Source: Microbacterium atlanticum
GTDB taxonomy: Bacteria; Actinomycetota; Actinomycetes; Actinomycetales; Microbacteriaceae
Reading direction: 5' to 3'
Assembly: GCF_015277815.1 (NCBI RefSeq)
Contig: NZ_CP063813.1
Span: 186,001-250,000, forward strand
Length of the DNA: 64,000 bases
Shown here: one piece after another, positions 8,045 to 15,904 of the stretch
Position numbering within the stretch: the first letter of the stretch is position 1
Layout of the letters: each line of letters opens with the position of its first letter
Program-made: the position numbers and the translations under genes
Notes under the pieces: model-generated
Told to the model about the DNA's origin: nothing
Databases searched by the model: none
What the model saw: only the letters and a program-made list of their open reading frames with translations

Positions 8045-8674
8045 TCAGGCGGCCGAGGGCCCCCGCTGCAGCCAAGGGCGCAGCATCCGTGTCACCCACG
8101 GCAGCACCGCATACGTCATCACAGGCGTGAGCAGCAGCGTCGCGAGCAGGACTCGCAGGATCAGCGGCCACTCCGCGAAACCCGGGACGAAGCCGAGGAG
8201 CCACGACGCGAGAAGGTTCGTGGGGAAGAAGCCGAGCCAGATCGTGACAGCCTGCTTCCAGCGTGCGGGAGCGGGCGGGATGGGCTGCTGCACAGGACCG
8301 GTGGCCGGTCCCGATGAGCGATCCGGATGCCGCGGCTCGACGACCGTGGCGAACGGAGCGTCGAACCACCCCTCGATGCCAGTGCGTCGCTCGACCCTGA
8401 CCTCGCGGGCGAAGGCGCGACCGGAGTCGAGCCACCACGAGCGCTGCGGGGAGCCCTCCCAGCCTTCGAGGGTCGGGATGTCGCGGAACCGGTAGAGCAT
8501 GTACCAGAGGTCGCTGCCTTCGCCGGCGCGGACCCACCCTGAGCCGAGGAAGCCGGGGAAACCGGCTGCGAGATCGGTGCCGGCCTGCATCCAGCTCGTG
8601 GCTTCGACGGTGCGGGAAGGATCGATGCGTCGTTCGATCGCGACGGTGATGGGGTGGGCCACGGGTTCTGCCAT
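8045..8674 (-). CDS. Antibiotic biosynthesis monooxygenase-like protein with membrane tail
   Basis: A 209-residue protein. Residues 5-100 form an ABM/dimeric alpha-beta barrel domain (ITVAIERRIDP at the start, FPGFLGSGWVR and YMLYRFRDIPTLEGW in the strands), seen in small cofactor-free oxygenases and heme-degrading proteins. Residues about 135-200 contain two membrane helices (WLGFFPTNLLASWLLGFVPG and ILRVLLATLLLTPVMTYAVL), the arrangement of a membrane-anchored ABM protein. ATG 8674 is preferred (GGAGA 10 bases upstream) over an in-frame ATG at 8683. The upstream DUF998-like frame runs on through most of this gene in another frame, which is abnormal and discussed in the findings. Confidence 0.75.
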   Translation of the reverse strand: MAEPVAHPITVAIERRIDPSRTVEATSWMQAGTDLAAGFPGFLGSGWVRAGEGSDLWYMLYRFRDIPTLEGWEGSPQRSWWLDSGRAFAREVRVERRTGIEGWFDAPFATVVEPRHPDRSSGPATGPVQQPIPPAPARWKQAVTIWLGFFPTNLLASWLLGFVPGFAEWPLILRVLLATLLLTPVMTYAVLPWVTRMLRPWLQRGPSAA

Positions 8675-9546
8675 GGCATCCATTCTCCGGTCGCGCCGGC
8701 ATCCCGCCGCACCGGTTCGGCGGCCGTCACGGGCGCCTCGCGGTGCGCGAGCGCGCGGGGGAGCGAGAGCAGCCAGATGCCCATCGAGACGAAGGCGACG
8801 AACTCGAAGAGAGCGAGCGTGATGAAGCCCGCGGTGAGCACGACCATGCCCGTCGCGAGAAGACCGACGCAGAAGAGGGTGGCGCGGCGGAAGCGCCGGC
8901 TGCGGCCCGGGATCGCGAGTCCCGTGGCCACGGTCGCGAGGAACGACAGGCCGAGTCCTGACGCGATGATGTCGTGCATCACGGCGCTCACCGGGATGGG
9001 AACGAGGCCCACGGCGGTGAGGTGCAGCCCCGCCGACACCACCGAGCCCCGGAACGCGCGCGACGGCCGGCGCCCGATGCCGGCCGGCAGCGCGAGCGAC
9101 AGGAACACGCCGTAGGCGGCGAGGAAGAACCCGGAGAAGATGACGATCGAGTTGAAGGTGCGTCCGGACAGGTCGGAGTGCGTGCCCAGCTGCGAGAAGT
9201 GGAGCTGCCACCAGGTCGCATCGCCGGTGGTGAGGATGGAGACCAGCACGCCGAGCGGCAGTGACAGCACCGCCAGCTTGCCGATGCGGTGGGCGATGAG
9301 CGCGGGGTCGGCGACGGGGCGGATGCCGCGCAGGGCGGCCGGTGCGGTGGTCGAGACGGTCGTCGGTGCGAGGGCGATCGCGCGTGCGGTGCTGCTGACG
9401 ACGGGCACGATGATGTCGCGCCGCGTGGCCTGTGCGGGGGCCGTGTCGGCCGCAACCTGTGAGAGAGTGGCGGTGGCAGCCGTGATCACGGCGCCTGCCG
9501 GTACCGGTGGGGCGCTTGGTGCATCGCAAAGGGTCGTGGGAGACAT
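8161..9546 (-). CDS. DUF998-like membrane protein with an anomalous read-through tail
   Basis: The open frame codes for 461 residues, but only the first 290 or so make sense. They hold a Thr/Ala-rich N-terminus and six membrane helices around the shared WWQLHFSQLGTHSD segment, ending near AFVSMGIWLLSLPRALAHRE. From about 8690 downward the translation becomes Ser/Arg/Pro-rich shadow sequence running through the ABM gene in a different frame. A true end near 8690 would make it match its paralogue at 5573-6658. ATG 9546 has no good ribosome binding site; ATG 9573 is another candidate. Function unknown; probably envelope-related like its paralogue. Confidence 0.6.
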   Translation of the reverse strand: MSPTTLCDAPSAPPVPAGAVITAATATLSQVAADTAPAQATRRDIIVPVVSSTARAIALAPTTVSTTAPAALRGIRPVADPALIAHRIGKLAVLSLPLGVLVSILTTGDATWWQLHFSQLGTHSDLSGRTFNSIVIFSGFFLAAYGVFLSLALPAGIGRRPSRAFRGSVVSAGLHLTAVGLVPIPVSAVMHDIIASGLGLSFLATVATGLAIPGRSRRFRRATLFCVGLLATGMVVLTAGFITLALFEFVAFVSMGIWLLSLPRALAHREAPVTAAEPVRRDAGATGEWMPWQNPWPTPSPSRSNDASILPAPSKPRAGCRPAPISQPVSPASSAQGGSAPAKAATSGTCSTGSATSRPSKAGRAPRSARGGSTPVAPSPARSGSSDALASRGGSTLRSPRSSSRGIRIAHRDRPPVLCSSPSRPLPHAGSRLSRSGSASSPRTFSRRGSSASSRVSRSGR

Positions 9547-9857
9547 TCGAGACTCACGATCGGTTCGGTGCATGAGCCCGGTGCCGGTCGTCCCCCCATA
9601 GAATCCCCGGTCCGGGGCCCATCGGTATACGACGACTACTCCCCAGAACAGCCCTCCCAGGCTGTTGAGCGGCAAGCCGCCTGTGGTAACACTAACCTGC
9701 CAGGCCGGGCAAGCGCTGACCAGAACTTGCGCCGATCCCCTCGAAAGGGGTATCTGCGGGGCGCGAGCGGCTCCCGACTACGCTGGGGAAGCCGGGGCCG
9801 ACCCGCGCCGACGGCGGTGCGGATGCCCGCGGAACCGCGAGAAGGAGCCGGATCCGG
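9547..9857 (+). other. Upstream region and probable long leader of the RNA helicase gene
   Basis: No convincing gene was found in these 311 bp. The interval separates divergent genes and must hold both promoters. A compact CCCCT-CGAA-AGGGG hairpin lies at 9737-9750 and a -10-like TACGCT at 9775-9780, about 75 bases before the helicase ATG. Long structured leaders are typical of cold-shock-inducible DEAD-box genes, so regulation at this level is possible (inference). Confidence 0.35.
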
Positions 9858-11588
9858 ATGCCCAAGAACAAGAAGCCCGGCGGCGGTCGTGCGGCCAAGA
9901 ACTTCGACCCGCGGTACAACCCGAAGTATCGGGCGGCAGGCGGGTCGCGCGGCGGCCGGAGCACGGGCGCTCAGGGTGACGGGGGTCGCGCTGCGGGCGC
10001 CGGTGTGGGAGGCGGGGGAGCCGGCGACGACGCCAAGCGGCGTCCCGGGCAGTCGTCGTCCGGCAAGCCCGGCAGTCGCAGCCCGGGGCATCGCGGTCAC
10101 CGGGATCACGCCGCCGAGCCGCCGGCCAAGCGCCGCTGGTCGGAGCAGGAGCGGGCGGGGCGCGATGAGGCGCGGGCGATCCGCGGTCACGCCCGCGACG
10201 ACCGCGGAGGCGCCGAAGGCCCGCGACGGGGTGCCGGGACCAGCGGTCGCGCCGGGGGCGAGCGCGTTGCCGGAGGTGAGGCGAGCACGCGGGGCGCGGG
10301 CGGCGCGCGGGGCGCCGGCGCTGCCCGGCCGAGCGGAGGTCCGCGTCAGGACGGCGGCCGGCCGGCGGACGGCGGCCGGCCCGACGTGGTGCACGAGCGG
10401 CTCGAGGCCGCGACGGTGTCGCCCGCGGAGGGCGAAGGCGCGACCTTCGCGGACCTGGGCCTCGGGCAGAACATCGTCAAGACGATCGGCGAGCTCGGGG
10501 CGAGGCATCCGTTCCCCATCCAGGCGGCGACGATCCCGGCGATCCTCGACGGCCGGGATGTGCTCGCGCGCGGCCGGACCGGCTCGGGCAAGACCATCGC
10601 GTTCGGAGCGCCGCTCGTCGAGAGCGTGCTGCGCTCGCAGGCCGGGCAGAAGCGCGAGGTCGGGCGCCCGCCGCGCGCGCTGATCCTCGCGCCGACGCGC
10701 GAGCTGGCGCTGCAGATCGACGCGACGATCCAGCCGATCGCGCGAAGCGTCGGCCTCTTCACGACGCAGATCTACGGCGGCGTGCCGCACGCCCGGCAGC
10801 TCGGCGCGCTGAAGAAGGGCATCGACATCGTCATCGGCACGCCGGGGCGCATCGAGGATCTCGTCGAGTCGCGCGCGCTCGACCTCTCGCACGTGCAGGT
10901 CGCGGTGCTCGACGAGGCCGACCACATGTGCGACCTCGGCTTTCTCGAGCCGGTGCAGCGCATCATGCGCCGGACGCCGCGCGACGCGCAGCGGCTGCTG
11001 TTCTCGGCGACGCTCGACGGGCAGGTGCAGGCGCTCGTGCGGGAGTTCCTCGCCGAGCCGGCGGTGTTCGAGGTCGCGGGTGAGACGCAGCGCTCCGGAA
11101 CCATCGACCACCGCGTGCTGGTCATCGACCATCGCGACAAGCCGGAGATCCTGCGCTCCCTCGTGGGCGCGGCCGGGAAGTCGCTGGTGTTCACGCGCAC
11201 CCGCGCCTACGCCGAGATGGTCGCCGAGCAGCTCGGCGAAGCCGGCGTCCGCGCCTTGGCGCTCCACGGCGACCTCGACCAGGCCCGCCGCACCCGCAAC
11301 CTCGAGAAGCTCACCTCGGGTCGCATCGACGTGCTGGTGGCGACGGATGTCGCGGCCCGCGGCATCCACGTCGACGACATCGATCTCGTGGTGCAGGCCG
11401 ACCCGCCCGACGAGTACAAGACGTACCTGCATCGCGCCGGCCGCACCGGACGCGCCGGTCGCCCGGGCACCGTCGTGACGCTGGTGACGCGGGCTCGTCG
11501 CGCCCGGCTCGCCGATCTGCTGGACCGCGCCGACATCGACGCGCCCTTCGACGAGGCCCGCCCGGGGGATCCGCTGCTGCCGCGCTGA
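9858..11588 (+). CDS. DEAD-box ATP-dependent RNA helicase
   Basis: A 576-residue helicase. Residues 1-180 are a basic, Gly/Arg-rich, low-complexity extension suited to RNA binding. The two RecA domains follow with all signatures in order: PFPIQAATIPAIL (Q-like), GRTGSGKT (motif I), PTREL (Ia), TPGR (Ib), VLDEADHM (II), FSAT (III), VFTRTRAYAE (IV), ATDVAARGIHVDD (V) and HRAGRTGRAG (VI). There is almost nothing after the core. Such enzymes unwind short RNA duplexes in ribosome assembly, cold adaptation or RNA decay. ATG 9858 follows GAAGGAG by 10 bases. The basic tail at the N-terminus rather than the C-terminus is somewhat unusual. Confidence 0.93.
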   Translation: MPKNKKPGGGRAAKNFDPRYNPKYRAAGGSRGGRSTGAQGDGGRAAGAGVGGGGAGDDAKRRPGQSSSGKPGSRSPGHRGHRDHAAEPPAKRRWSEQERAGRDEARAIRGHARDDRGGAEGPRRGAGTSGRAGGERVAGGEASTRGAGGARGAGAARPSGGPRQDGGRPADGGRPDVVHERLEAATVSPAEGEGATFADLGLGQNIVKTIGELGARHPFPIQAATIPAILDGRDVLARGRTGSGKTIAFGAPLVESVLRSQAGQKREVGRPPRALILAPTRELALQIDATIQPIARSVGLFTTQIYGGVPHARQLGALKKGIDIVIGTPGRIEDLVESRALDLSHVQVAVLDEADHMCDLGFLEPVQRIMRRTPRDAQRLLFSATLDGQVQALVREFLAEPAVFEVAGETQRSGTIDHRVLVIDHRDKPEILRSLVGAAGKSLVFTRTRAYAEMVAEQLGEAGVRALALHGDLDQARRTRNLEKLTSGRIDVLVATDVAARGIHVDDIDLVVQADPPDEYKTYLHRAGRTGRAGRPGTVVTLVTRARRARLADLLDRADIDAPFDEARPGDPLLPR

Positions 11589-11596
11589 CCGGGCCG

Positions 11597-11632
11597 GGGA
11601 CGGATGCTACTCCCCGCCGCGGCATCCGTCCC
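11597..11632. terminator. Terminator-like hairpin after the RNA helicase
   Basis: GGGACGGATGC and GCATCCGTCCC make a perfect 11-bp stem around a 14-base loop, 8 bases past the helicase stop. It contains the GGATGC/GCATCC word that recurs in other terminator-like stems here. No T-run follows. Confidence 0.55.
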
Positions 11633-11666
11633 TCCTCTCGCCCCGGCCCTTGTGGCGGGCGGGCGG

Positions 11667-11907
11667 CGCGCCTGCGTGCTCGTGTGTCGCGAGTTGCGGC
11701 GTCGCCTTCGCTTGACACGTATTGCGCCGTCCGGGGCCGCCGTGCCGCGTGTCGTGACAGGTGAGCGGCGCGCCTGCGCGCTCGTGTGCCGCGAGTTGCG
11801 GCGTCGCCTTCGCTTGACACGTATTGCGCCGTCCGGGGCCGCCGTGCCGCGTGTCGTGACAGGTGAGTGGCGCGCCTGCGTGCTCGTGCGTCACGAGTTG
11901 CGGCCTT
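11667..11907. repeat. 102-bp tandem repeat, about 2.4 copies
   Basis: Copies begin with CGCGCCTG at 11667, 11769 and 11871, giving an exact 102-bp period; the first two are nearly identical and the third is recognisable for about 35 bases before diverging. Each full copy contains GAGTTGCGGCGTCGCCTTC and CTTGACACGTATTGCGCC. The array lies between the helicase and the end of the glycosyltransferase gene, and no credible gene overlaps it. Confidence 0.85.
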
Positions 11908-11942
11908 GCCCTCGTGTGTCACAAACGGCGTCCGCCACCCCT

Positions 11943-12009
11943 CGAGACATGGGGTTCGCGCCGAGACCCAGGGCGACACCACTTTTCTCGGCGGGAACCC
12001 CTTGTCTCG
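11943..12009. repeat. Long inverted repeat with 23-bp arms
   Basis: Arm 11943-11965 (CGAGACATGGGGTT...) pairs with arm 11987-12009 over 23 bp with two mismatches, separated by a 21-base spacer. It follows directly on the tandem repeat in the same 563-bp gap. It may act as a terminator or be a mobile palindromic unit; it is larger than a normal terminator. Confidence 0.75.
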
Positions 12010-12151
12010 GCGCCAGCGTCTGCGGCACCGACGACGCCCGCGCCAGCCCCGGGGCCCAGCGACGCGAAGCGAAGCCACACCGCCCGGCCGCGACCGCGGT
12101 CCTCCGAGACCGCCATGCGGCGGCACGGGGCGGCGGGCACCTCCCGCGCGC

Positions 12152-13423
12152 TCAGGCGCGCGCGGCGAAGGCCTCGAGCAGGCGGGCGGCTCCGGCGGCC
12201 CCGCCGAGCGACCGGAGCTGGGCGCCGACGCGGGCCGCGGCATCCCGCATCGATCGATCCGCCGAGACGCGTTCGTACGCGCGTGCGACCTGGGCCGCCG
12301 TGGGCGTGCCGGTGCGCAGGTCGATGCCGGCGCCGGTCCACGCGACGCGCGCCGCGACCTCCGGCTTGTCGAGGTCGCCGCCGGCGATGATCAGCGGGAC
12401 GTCGTGGCTGAGTGCGGCCAGCGTGCCGCCCCACCCGCCGTTCGTGATGACGACATCGGTGCGCGGCAGCAGCTCGTCGTACGGCAGGAACCCCGCCACT
12501 CGCGCGTTGCCGGGCACCGCGAACGGCAGCTCGTCGCGACCGCGCACGCCCGTCGACACCACGACGAGGAGGTTGCGATGGGCGAGTGCCTCGAGGGCCG
12601 GGCGGATGAGGTCCGCGGGATCGATGTTCTGCGTGCCCTGCGTCACGTGCACGACGGTGCGGCCGTCGAGGTCGCCCCACCACGGCGGGAGCGGACCGGG
12701 AGCGGATGCCGGTGGCGCCAGCACGCCTACGAAGTCCAGGTGGTCGGGGCGATCGGAGCGGGCGAAGTCCAGCAGGGGCGCGCCGGTGGCGAGCACGCGG
12801 TCCGGCGAGTACGCCGCCTCCTCGAACCGGACTGCACGCGGAGGCAGCCCGACGGCCTCCCGGGCGCGCGCGAGCGGACGGGCGAGCGGCCGCATCAGCA
12901 GCGGCGCGGCACCGCGAAGTGCCGCATCCCTCGCCCAGGTGATGGGGTTGCGACCTGGCGCCAGGCCCAGCCCGTTCGGGGCGCCCCGCCGGCTCGGCAG
13001 AGCCAGCGGCAGCACGGCGACCGTGGCCCAGGGGCATCCGTTCCGCTCCGCGAAGAGTGCCACGCCGACGGAGGTCTCGTCGGCGACGACCGCATCCCAC
13101 GGCTCGCGGTCCCACTCCGCCTGCAGGTCATCCACCTGCGCGGGGGCGGTGTTGATCATGACGTCTTCGAGATTGGCGAAGACCTGCCGTATTCCCTTTC
13201 TGCCCTCGAGCCGCGGGAAGGTGGCACGCAGGTCGTTCTCGTCGAAATCGGGGGCGCGGCGCCAGGGCATGAGGGCGGCTCCGGATGCCGCGACCCGGGC
13301 CTCGAACGCGGCACCCGTGTAGAAGCGCACGTGGTGGCCGCGCTCCGCGAGAGCGCGGGCGACTGCCCGGAGCGGGTCGACATGACCGGTGAACGGCATC
13401 GCCGACAGCAGGAAGCGCGCCAT
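12152..13423 (-). CDS. GT1-family glycosyltransferase (UDP/dNDP-sugar type)
   Basis: A 423-residue GT-B enzyme beginning MARFLLSAMPFTGHVDP, whose GHV/His near residue 14 is the usual acceptor-activating region. The C-terminal half carries VHVTQGTQN and the donor-binding block FLPYDELLPRTDVVITNGGWGGT, ending with GAGIDL. In this family the block normally reads HGGxGT; here the His is Asn. Macrolide and lipid glycosyltransferases belong to the group, as do rhamnosyl-transferases. ATG 13423 lies 24 codons inside the longest frame, where the canonical N-terminus begins. It is downstream of a TetR gene on the same strand and might be co-regulated, but a 168-bp gap with a hairpin separates them. 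Confidence 0.85.
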   Translation of the reverse strand: MARFLLSAMPFTGHVDPLRAVARALAERGHHVRFYTGAAFEARVAASGAALMPWRRAPDFDENDLRATFPRLEGRKGIRQVFANLEDVMINTAPAQVDDLQAEWDREPWDAVVADETSVGVALFAERNGCPWATVAVLPLALPSRRGAPNGLGLAPGRNPITWARDAALRGAAPLLMRPLARPLARAREAVGLPPRAVRFEEAAYSPDRVLATGAPLLDFARSDRPDHLDFVGVLAPPASAPGPLPPWWGDLDGRTVVHVTQGTQNIDPADLIRPALEALAHRNLLVVVSTGVRGRDELPFAVPGNARVAGFLPYDELLPRTDVVITNGGWGGTLAALSHDVPLIIAGGDLDKPEVAARVAWTGAGIDLRTGTPTAAQVARAYERVSADRSMRDAAARVGAQLRSLGGAAGAARLLEAFAARA

Positions 13424-13491
13424 CCCGCCATCGTCCTCTCCCTCCGGGCCGAGTTCCAGGGCCGCGCGTGGCGGCCGGCTTCGGGCACGCC

Positions 13492-13533
13492 GCATCCCGT
13501 TGCCGAAGGGGGCGCGGGGTGGCTGCGGGATGC
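13492..13533 (-). terminator. Terminator-like hairpin after the TetR gene
   Basis: GCATCCCG and CGGGATGC form an 8-bp stem with a 26-base loop between the TetR stop (13592) and the glycosyltransferase start. It would separate the two minus-strand transcripts. Confidence 0.35.
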
Positions 13534-13591
13534 TCTGTGCGGTGCGGCCCCTCGCGAACCAGCGGGACCGGATGCGGGAGAGCGGCGCCGG

Positions 13592-14254
13592 TCAAGTGGC
13601 CGGGGTCGCGCCGATCGTGGCGATGAGCTCGGGGTCGCCGCCGAGCGACGTCAGGCGGGCGCGCACCGCGACAGCGGCACGCCGATACGGTTCGTCGCTC
13701 GCGTAGAGGAGCGACCGGGTGTTGGCCGCCTCGAGGAACGACACGAGCTCGAACGTCAGCTGCCGCGCGTCGTCGAGGAGCGGCAGCTCGCCGGCGGCCA
13801 TCGCATGCTCGATGCTGGCCGTGAGGTAGTCCTCCCACTCGCCGGACGCGGCGACCACCGCGTCGCGGACCGCGCCGGGCTTCGCGTCGAACTCCACCGA
13901 GGTCGCGGCGAAGAAGCAGCCGCCACGGAAGACGCGGTCGCGCGAGTACGCCACCCATTCCGCGAGCAGCGCGCACACGCGCACCAGGCCGCGAGGGGTG
14001 CGGGCGCGGGCGGGTGCCACGACGCGATCGACGAAGACCTCGCGCGCGGCGGCGACGACGGCGAGCTGCAGCTGCTCCTTCGAGCCGAACAGTGTGGCGA
14101 TCCCGCTCTTGCTGTGCCCCGAGGCATCCGCCAATCGTCCGATGGTGAGTCCGTCGAGCCCGTCGACGGTCGCCGTATCGACCGCGTGTGCGAGCACGGC
14201 GCGACGGGACTCGTCGCCACGCAGGCGACGGCGGTCGACGGGGGCTTGTGCCAT
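13592..14254 (-). CDS. TetR family transcriptional repressor
   Basis: A 220-residue regulator. Residues about 15-65 form the helix-turn-helix (LDGLTIGRLADASGHSKSGIATLFGSKEQL), and the rest is a helical ligand-binding domain with VFRGGCFFAATSVEFDA, typical of a C-terminal TetR subfamily. The start at 14254 appears leaderless: TAACCT lies exactly 6 bases before the ATG. Two near-identical palindromic sites lie in the 70-bp gap to the divergent hydrolase gene, so it most likely represses both itself and the hydrolase. The ligand is unknown. Confidence 0.9.
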   Translation of the reverse strand: MAQAPVDRRRLRGDESRRAVLAHAVDTATVDGLDGLTIGRLADASGHSKSGIATLFGSKEQLQLAVVAAAREVFVDRVVAPARARTPRGLVRVCALLAEWVAYSRDRVFRGGCFFAATSVEFDAKPGAVRDAVVAASGEWEDYLTASIEHAMAAGELPLLDDARQLTFELVSFLEAANTRSLLYASDEPYRRAAVAVRARLTSLGGDPELIATIGATPAT

Positions 14255-14269
14255 GGGGCGAGGTTACCG

Positions 14270-14283
14270 TACGATCGTTCGTA
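14270..14283. promoter_or_regulatory. TetR operator, copy 1
   Basis: TACGATCGTTCGTA, an imperfect palindrome with TACGA and TCGTA half-sites, located just upstream of the -10 of the repressor gene. Confidence 0.7.
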
Positions 14284-14291
14284 TTCATAAG

Positions 14292-14305
14292 TACGACCGT
14301 TCGTA
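14292..14305. promoter_or_regulatory. TetR operator, copy 2
   Basis: TACGACCGTTCGTA, the same half-sites, 22 bp from copy 1 (two helical turns, so on the same DNA face) and 20 bases before the hydrolase ATG, where it would block its promoter. Confidence 0.7.
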
Positions 14306-14324
14306 TTCTTGGATCGGAGCCCCC

Positions 14325-15263
14325 ATGAGCCTTCTCGTCGCCACCGCCGGGGCATCCGTCCGCGCCGCGGGCGCGCTCTCACCCCGCTGGGGCGCCGCTC
14401 TTGCGATGCCGCTCTTCGGGCGGGTCGCGAAGCCGCGGCCCGTGCACGCCGACCACGAGCCGACGATGGCACGCGCGCGTCGGGGCAGCGTCACGATCGC
14501 CGGCATCGACCGGCGCGGTGTCGAGGTCGACACGTACGAGTGGGGAGCCGGCGACCGCACCGTGCTGCTGGCGCACGGCTGGGACGCGCGCGCCAGCCAG
14601 TTCGCGCCGCTCGTCCGCGAACTCGTCGCCGACGGGTACCGCGTCGTCGCATTCGATGCCCCGGCGCACGGCGGCTCCGCCGGACGGCGGACCTACCTCG
14701 TCGACTGGATCCACGTGTTCGCCGCCCTTCAGCAGCGCCACGGCGACTTCGAGGCGGTCGTCGGGCACTCGTTCGGCGGCCTCGCGGCGCTGGTCGGCGT
14801 CGCGGGAGGCATCCGCTCTGCCCGCGTCGTCACGATCGCGGCCCCTGCCGACGCCGACGCGCTGCTCGCGGGGTTCCAGGCGGGACTCGGATACTCGGAT
14901 GCCGTCTCCCGACGCATGAGGGAGCTGTTCGCCAGCCGCTACTTCGCGGGCGATCCCGACCCGTTCGCGTGGCTGTCGAGCGTGCGCCGGCCGCTGCCGG
15001 CCGCCGTGCCGCTGCTGATCGTCCACGACCGGGGCGACAGGCTCGTCCCCTTCACGGAGGCGGAGCGCATCGCGGCCGCTCACCCGGCCGCGCGGCTGCT
15101 GCCGACCAGCGGCCTCGGCCACAACCGGCTGCTCGCGGCGGACGTCGTGCTCGACGCGGTCCTCGCGCACGTCGCCGGCCCTGTGGCGGACCAGGCGCCG
15201 GACGTCGCGCCGGTCGACGTCGAGACGCGGCCCGAGCCCGCGCTCGCTGCGTCGACGCGCTGA
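14325..15263 (+). CDS. Alpha/beta hydrolase under TetR control
   Basis: A 312-residue alpha/beta hydrolase. The catalytic Ser is in VVGHSFGGLAAL near residue 150, the oxyanion hole in LLAHGWDARASQ near residue 84, an acid residue in LLIVHDRGDRLVP, and the His in SGLGHNRLL near residue 267. The order and spacing fit an intact esterase/lipase-like enzyme. CGGAG lies 5 bases before ATG 14325. It is divergent from the TetR gene with two operators between them, so it is probably induced by the regulator's ligand, which may also be its substrate (inference). Confidence 0.87.
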   Translation: MSLLVATAGASVRAAGALSPRWGAALAMPLFGRVAKPRPVHADHEPTMARARRGSVTIAGIDRRGVEVDTYEWGAGDRTVLLAHGWDARASQFAPLVRELVADGYRVVAFDAPAHGGSAGRRTYLVDWIHVFAALQQRHGDFEAVVGHSFGGLAALVGVAGGIRSARVVTIAAPADADALLAGFQAGLGYSDAVSRRMRELFASRYFAGDPDPFAWLSSVRRPLPAAVPLLIVHDRGDRLVPFTEAERIAAAHPAARLLPTSGLGHNRLLAADVVLDAVLAHVAGPVADQAPDVAPVDVETRPEPALAASTR

Positions 15264-15301
15264 GACGCCGCACGGCAGCGGGTGGCGTGCGGGCGCCGGT
15301 G

Positions 15302-15498
15302 GATGTGGCGCGTGTTGTCGCATCGGGGTCGTCGAAGCGGCCACATGCGCCACATCGGCCGCCCGGGCGCCGGAGGATATGGCAGTTGTTGTCGCCTCGG
15401 CGCCCGCGAAGCGGCCATATGGGCCATCTCTGTGGTGCAGGCGGCGGCGCGGGTGGATGTGGCAGGTGTTGTCGCCTCGGGGTCGTCGAGGCGGCCAC
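15302..15498. repeat. Three copies of a 55-bp palindromic repeat
   Basis: Units at 15302-15356, 15376-15430 and 15456-15498 share GATGTGGC...GTTGTCGCCTCGG...GCGGCCACAT. Unit 1 has perfect 10-base terminal inverted arms (GATGTGGCGC / GCGCCACATC); unit 2 changes both arms; unit 3 is cut off before its right arm and joins directly to the hydrolase relic. Each unit is preceded by a GGGCGC-like run, giving a period of 74-80 bp. Confidence 0.85.
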
Positions 15499-15889
15499 CG
15501 GCGCTGCGATCGCCAACTCCGACGCGTTCAAGGCGAGCGTCGCCAACGTCGTCACGGCGATCAGAACCAAGGCCCCGGCGGCACGCATCGTCGTCACCGG
15601 GTACCCGCTGCTGTTCTGGGAGAACACGTCGGGCGTCAACCCGAAGTACACGTGGGCCGACGAGGTCAACGATCAGACGGTCGTGCTGAACGACGTCATC
15701 GAGACAGTCGTGCTCGCCAACGGCGCCCGCTTCGTCGACGTCGAGGACGACTTCGCCGGCCACGGCATCGGCAGCCCGGCGCCGTGGATCAACGACTTCC
15801 GGTGGCTGAGCAGTCGGAACGCCTTCCACCCGAACAGCGCGGGTTATGTGGCGTACGCCGGGGCGATCCGCGGGATCCTCGCCGGCTGA
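15499..15889 (+). pseudogene. 5'-truncated SGNH/GDSL hydrolase relic
   Basis: About 130 codons stay in frame to TGA 15887-15889. They match the C-terminal half of SGNH hydrolases: RIVVTGYPLLFWE, a helical stretch, GARFVDVEDDFAGHG, and the catalytic block NAFHPNSAGYVAY. The N-terminal half, with the GDSx nucleophile and signal peptide, is absent; upstream lies the palindromic repeat. The intact paralogue at 27898-28755 shows the same blocks (IVVTGYPHLLEP and FLHPTYEGYAAY). No start codon or ribosome binding site serves the fragment, so it should be inactive. Confidence 0.8.
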
Positions 15890-15904
15890 CTCCGGGTCCG
15901 GAGG

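Noticed and set aside
11667..12009. CRISPR-like array
   Set aside because: The 102-bp units are contiguous, with no short repeat/unique spacer alternation and no cas genes.
15499..15889. Functional short SGNH hydrolase
   Set aside because: It lacks the GDSx nucleophile block, a signal peptide and any ribosome binding site; upstream in-frame codons are repeat sequence.
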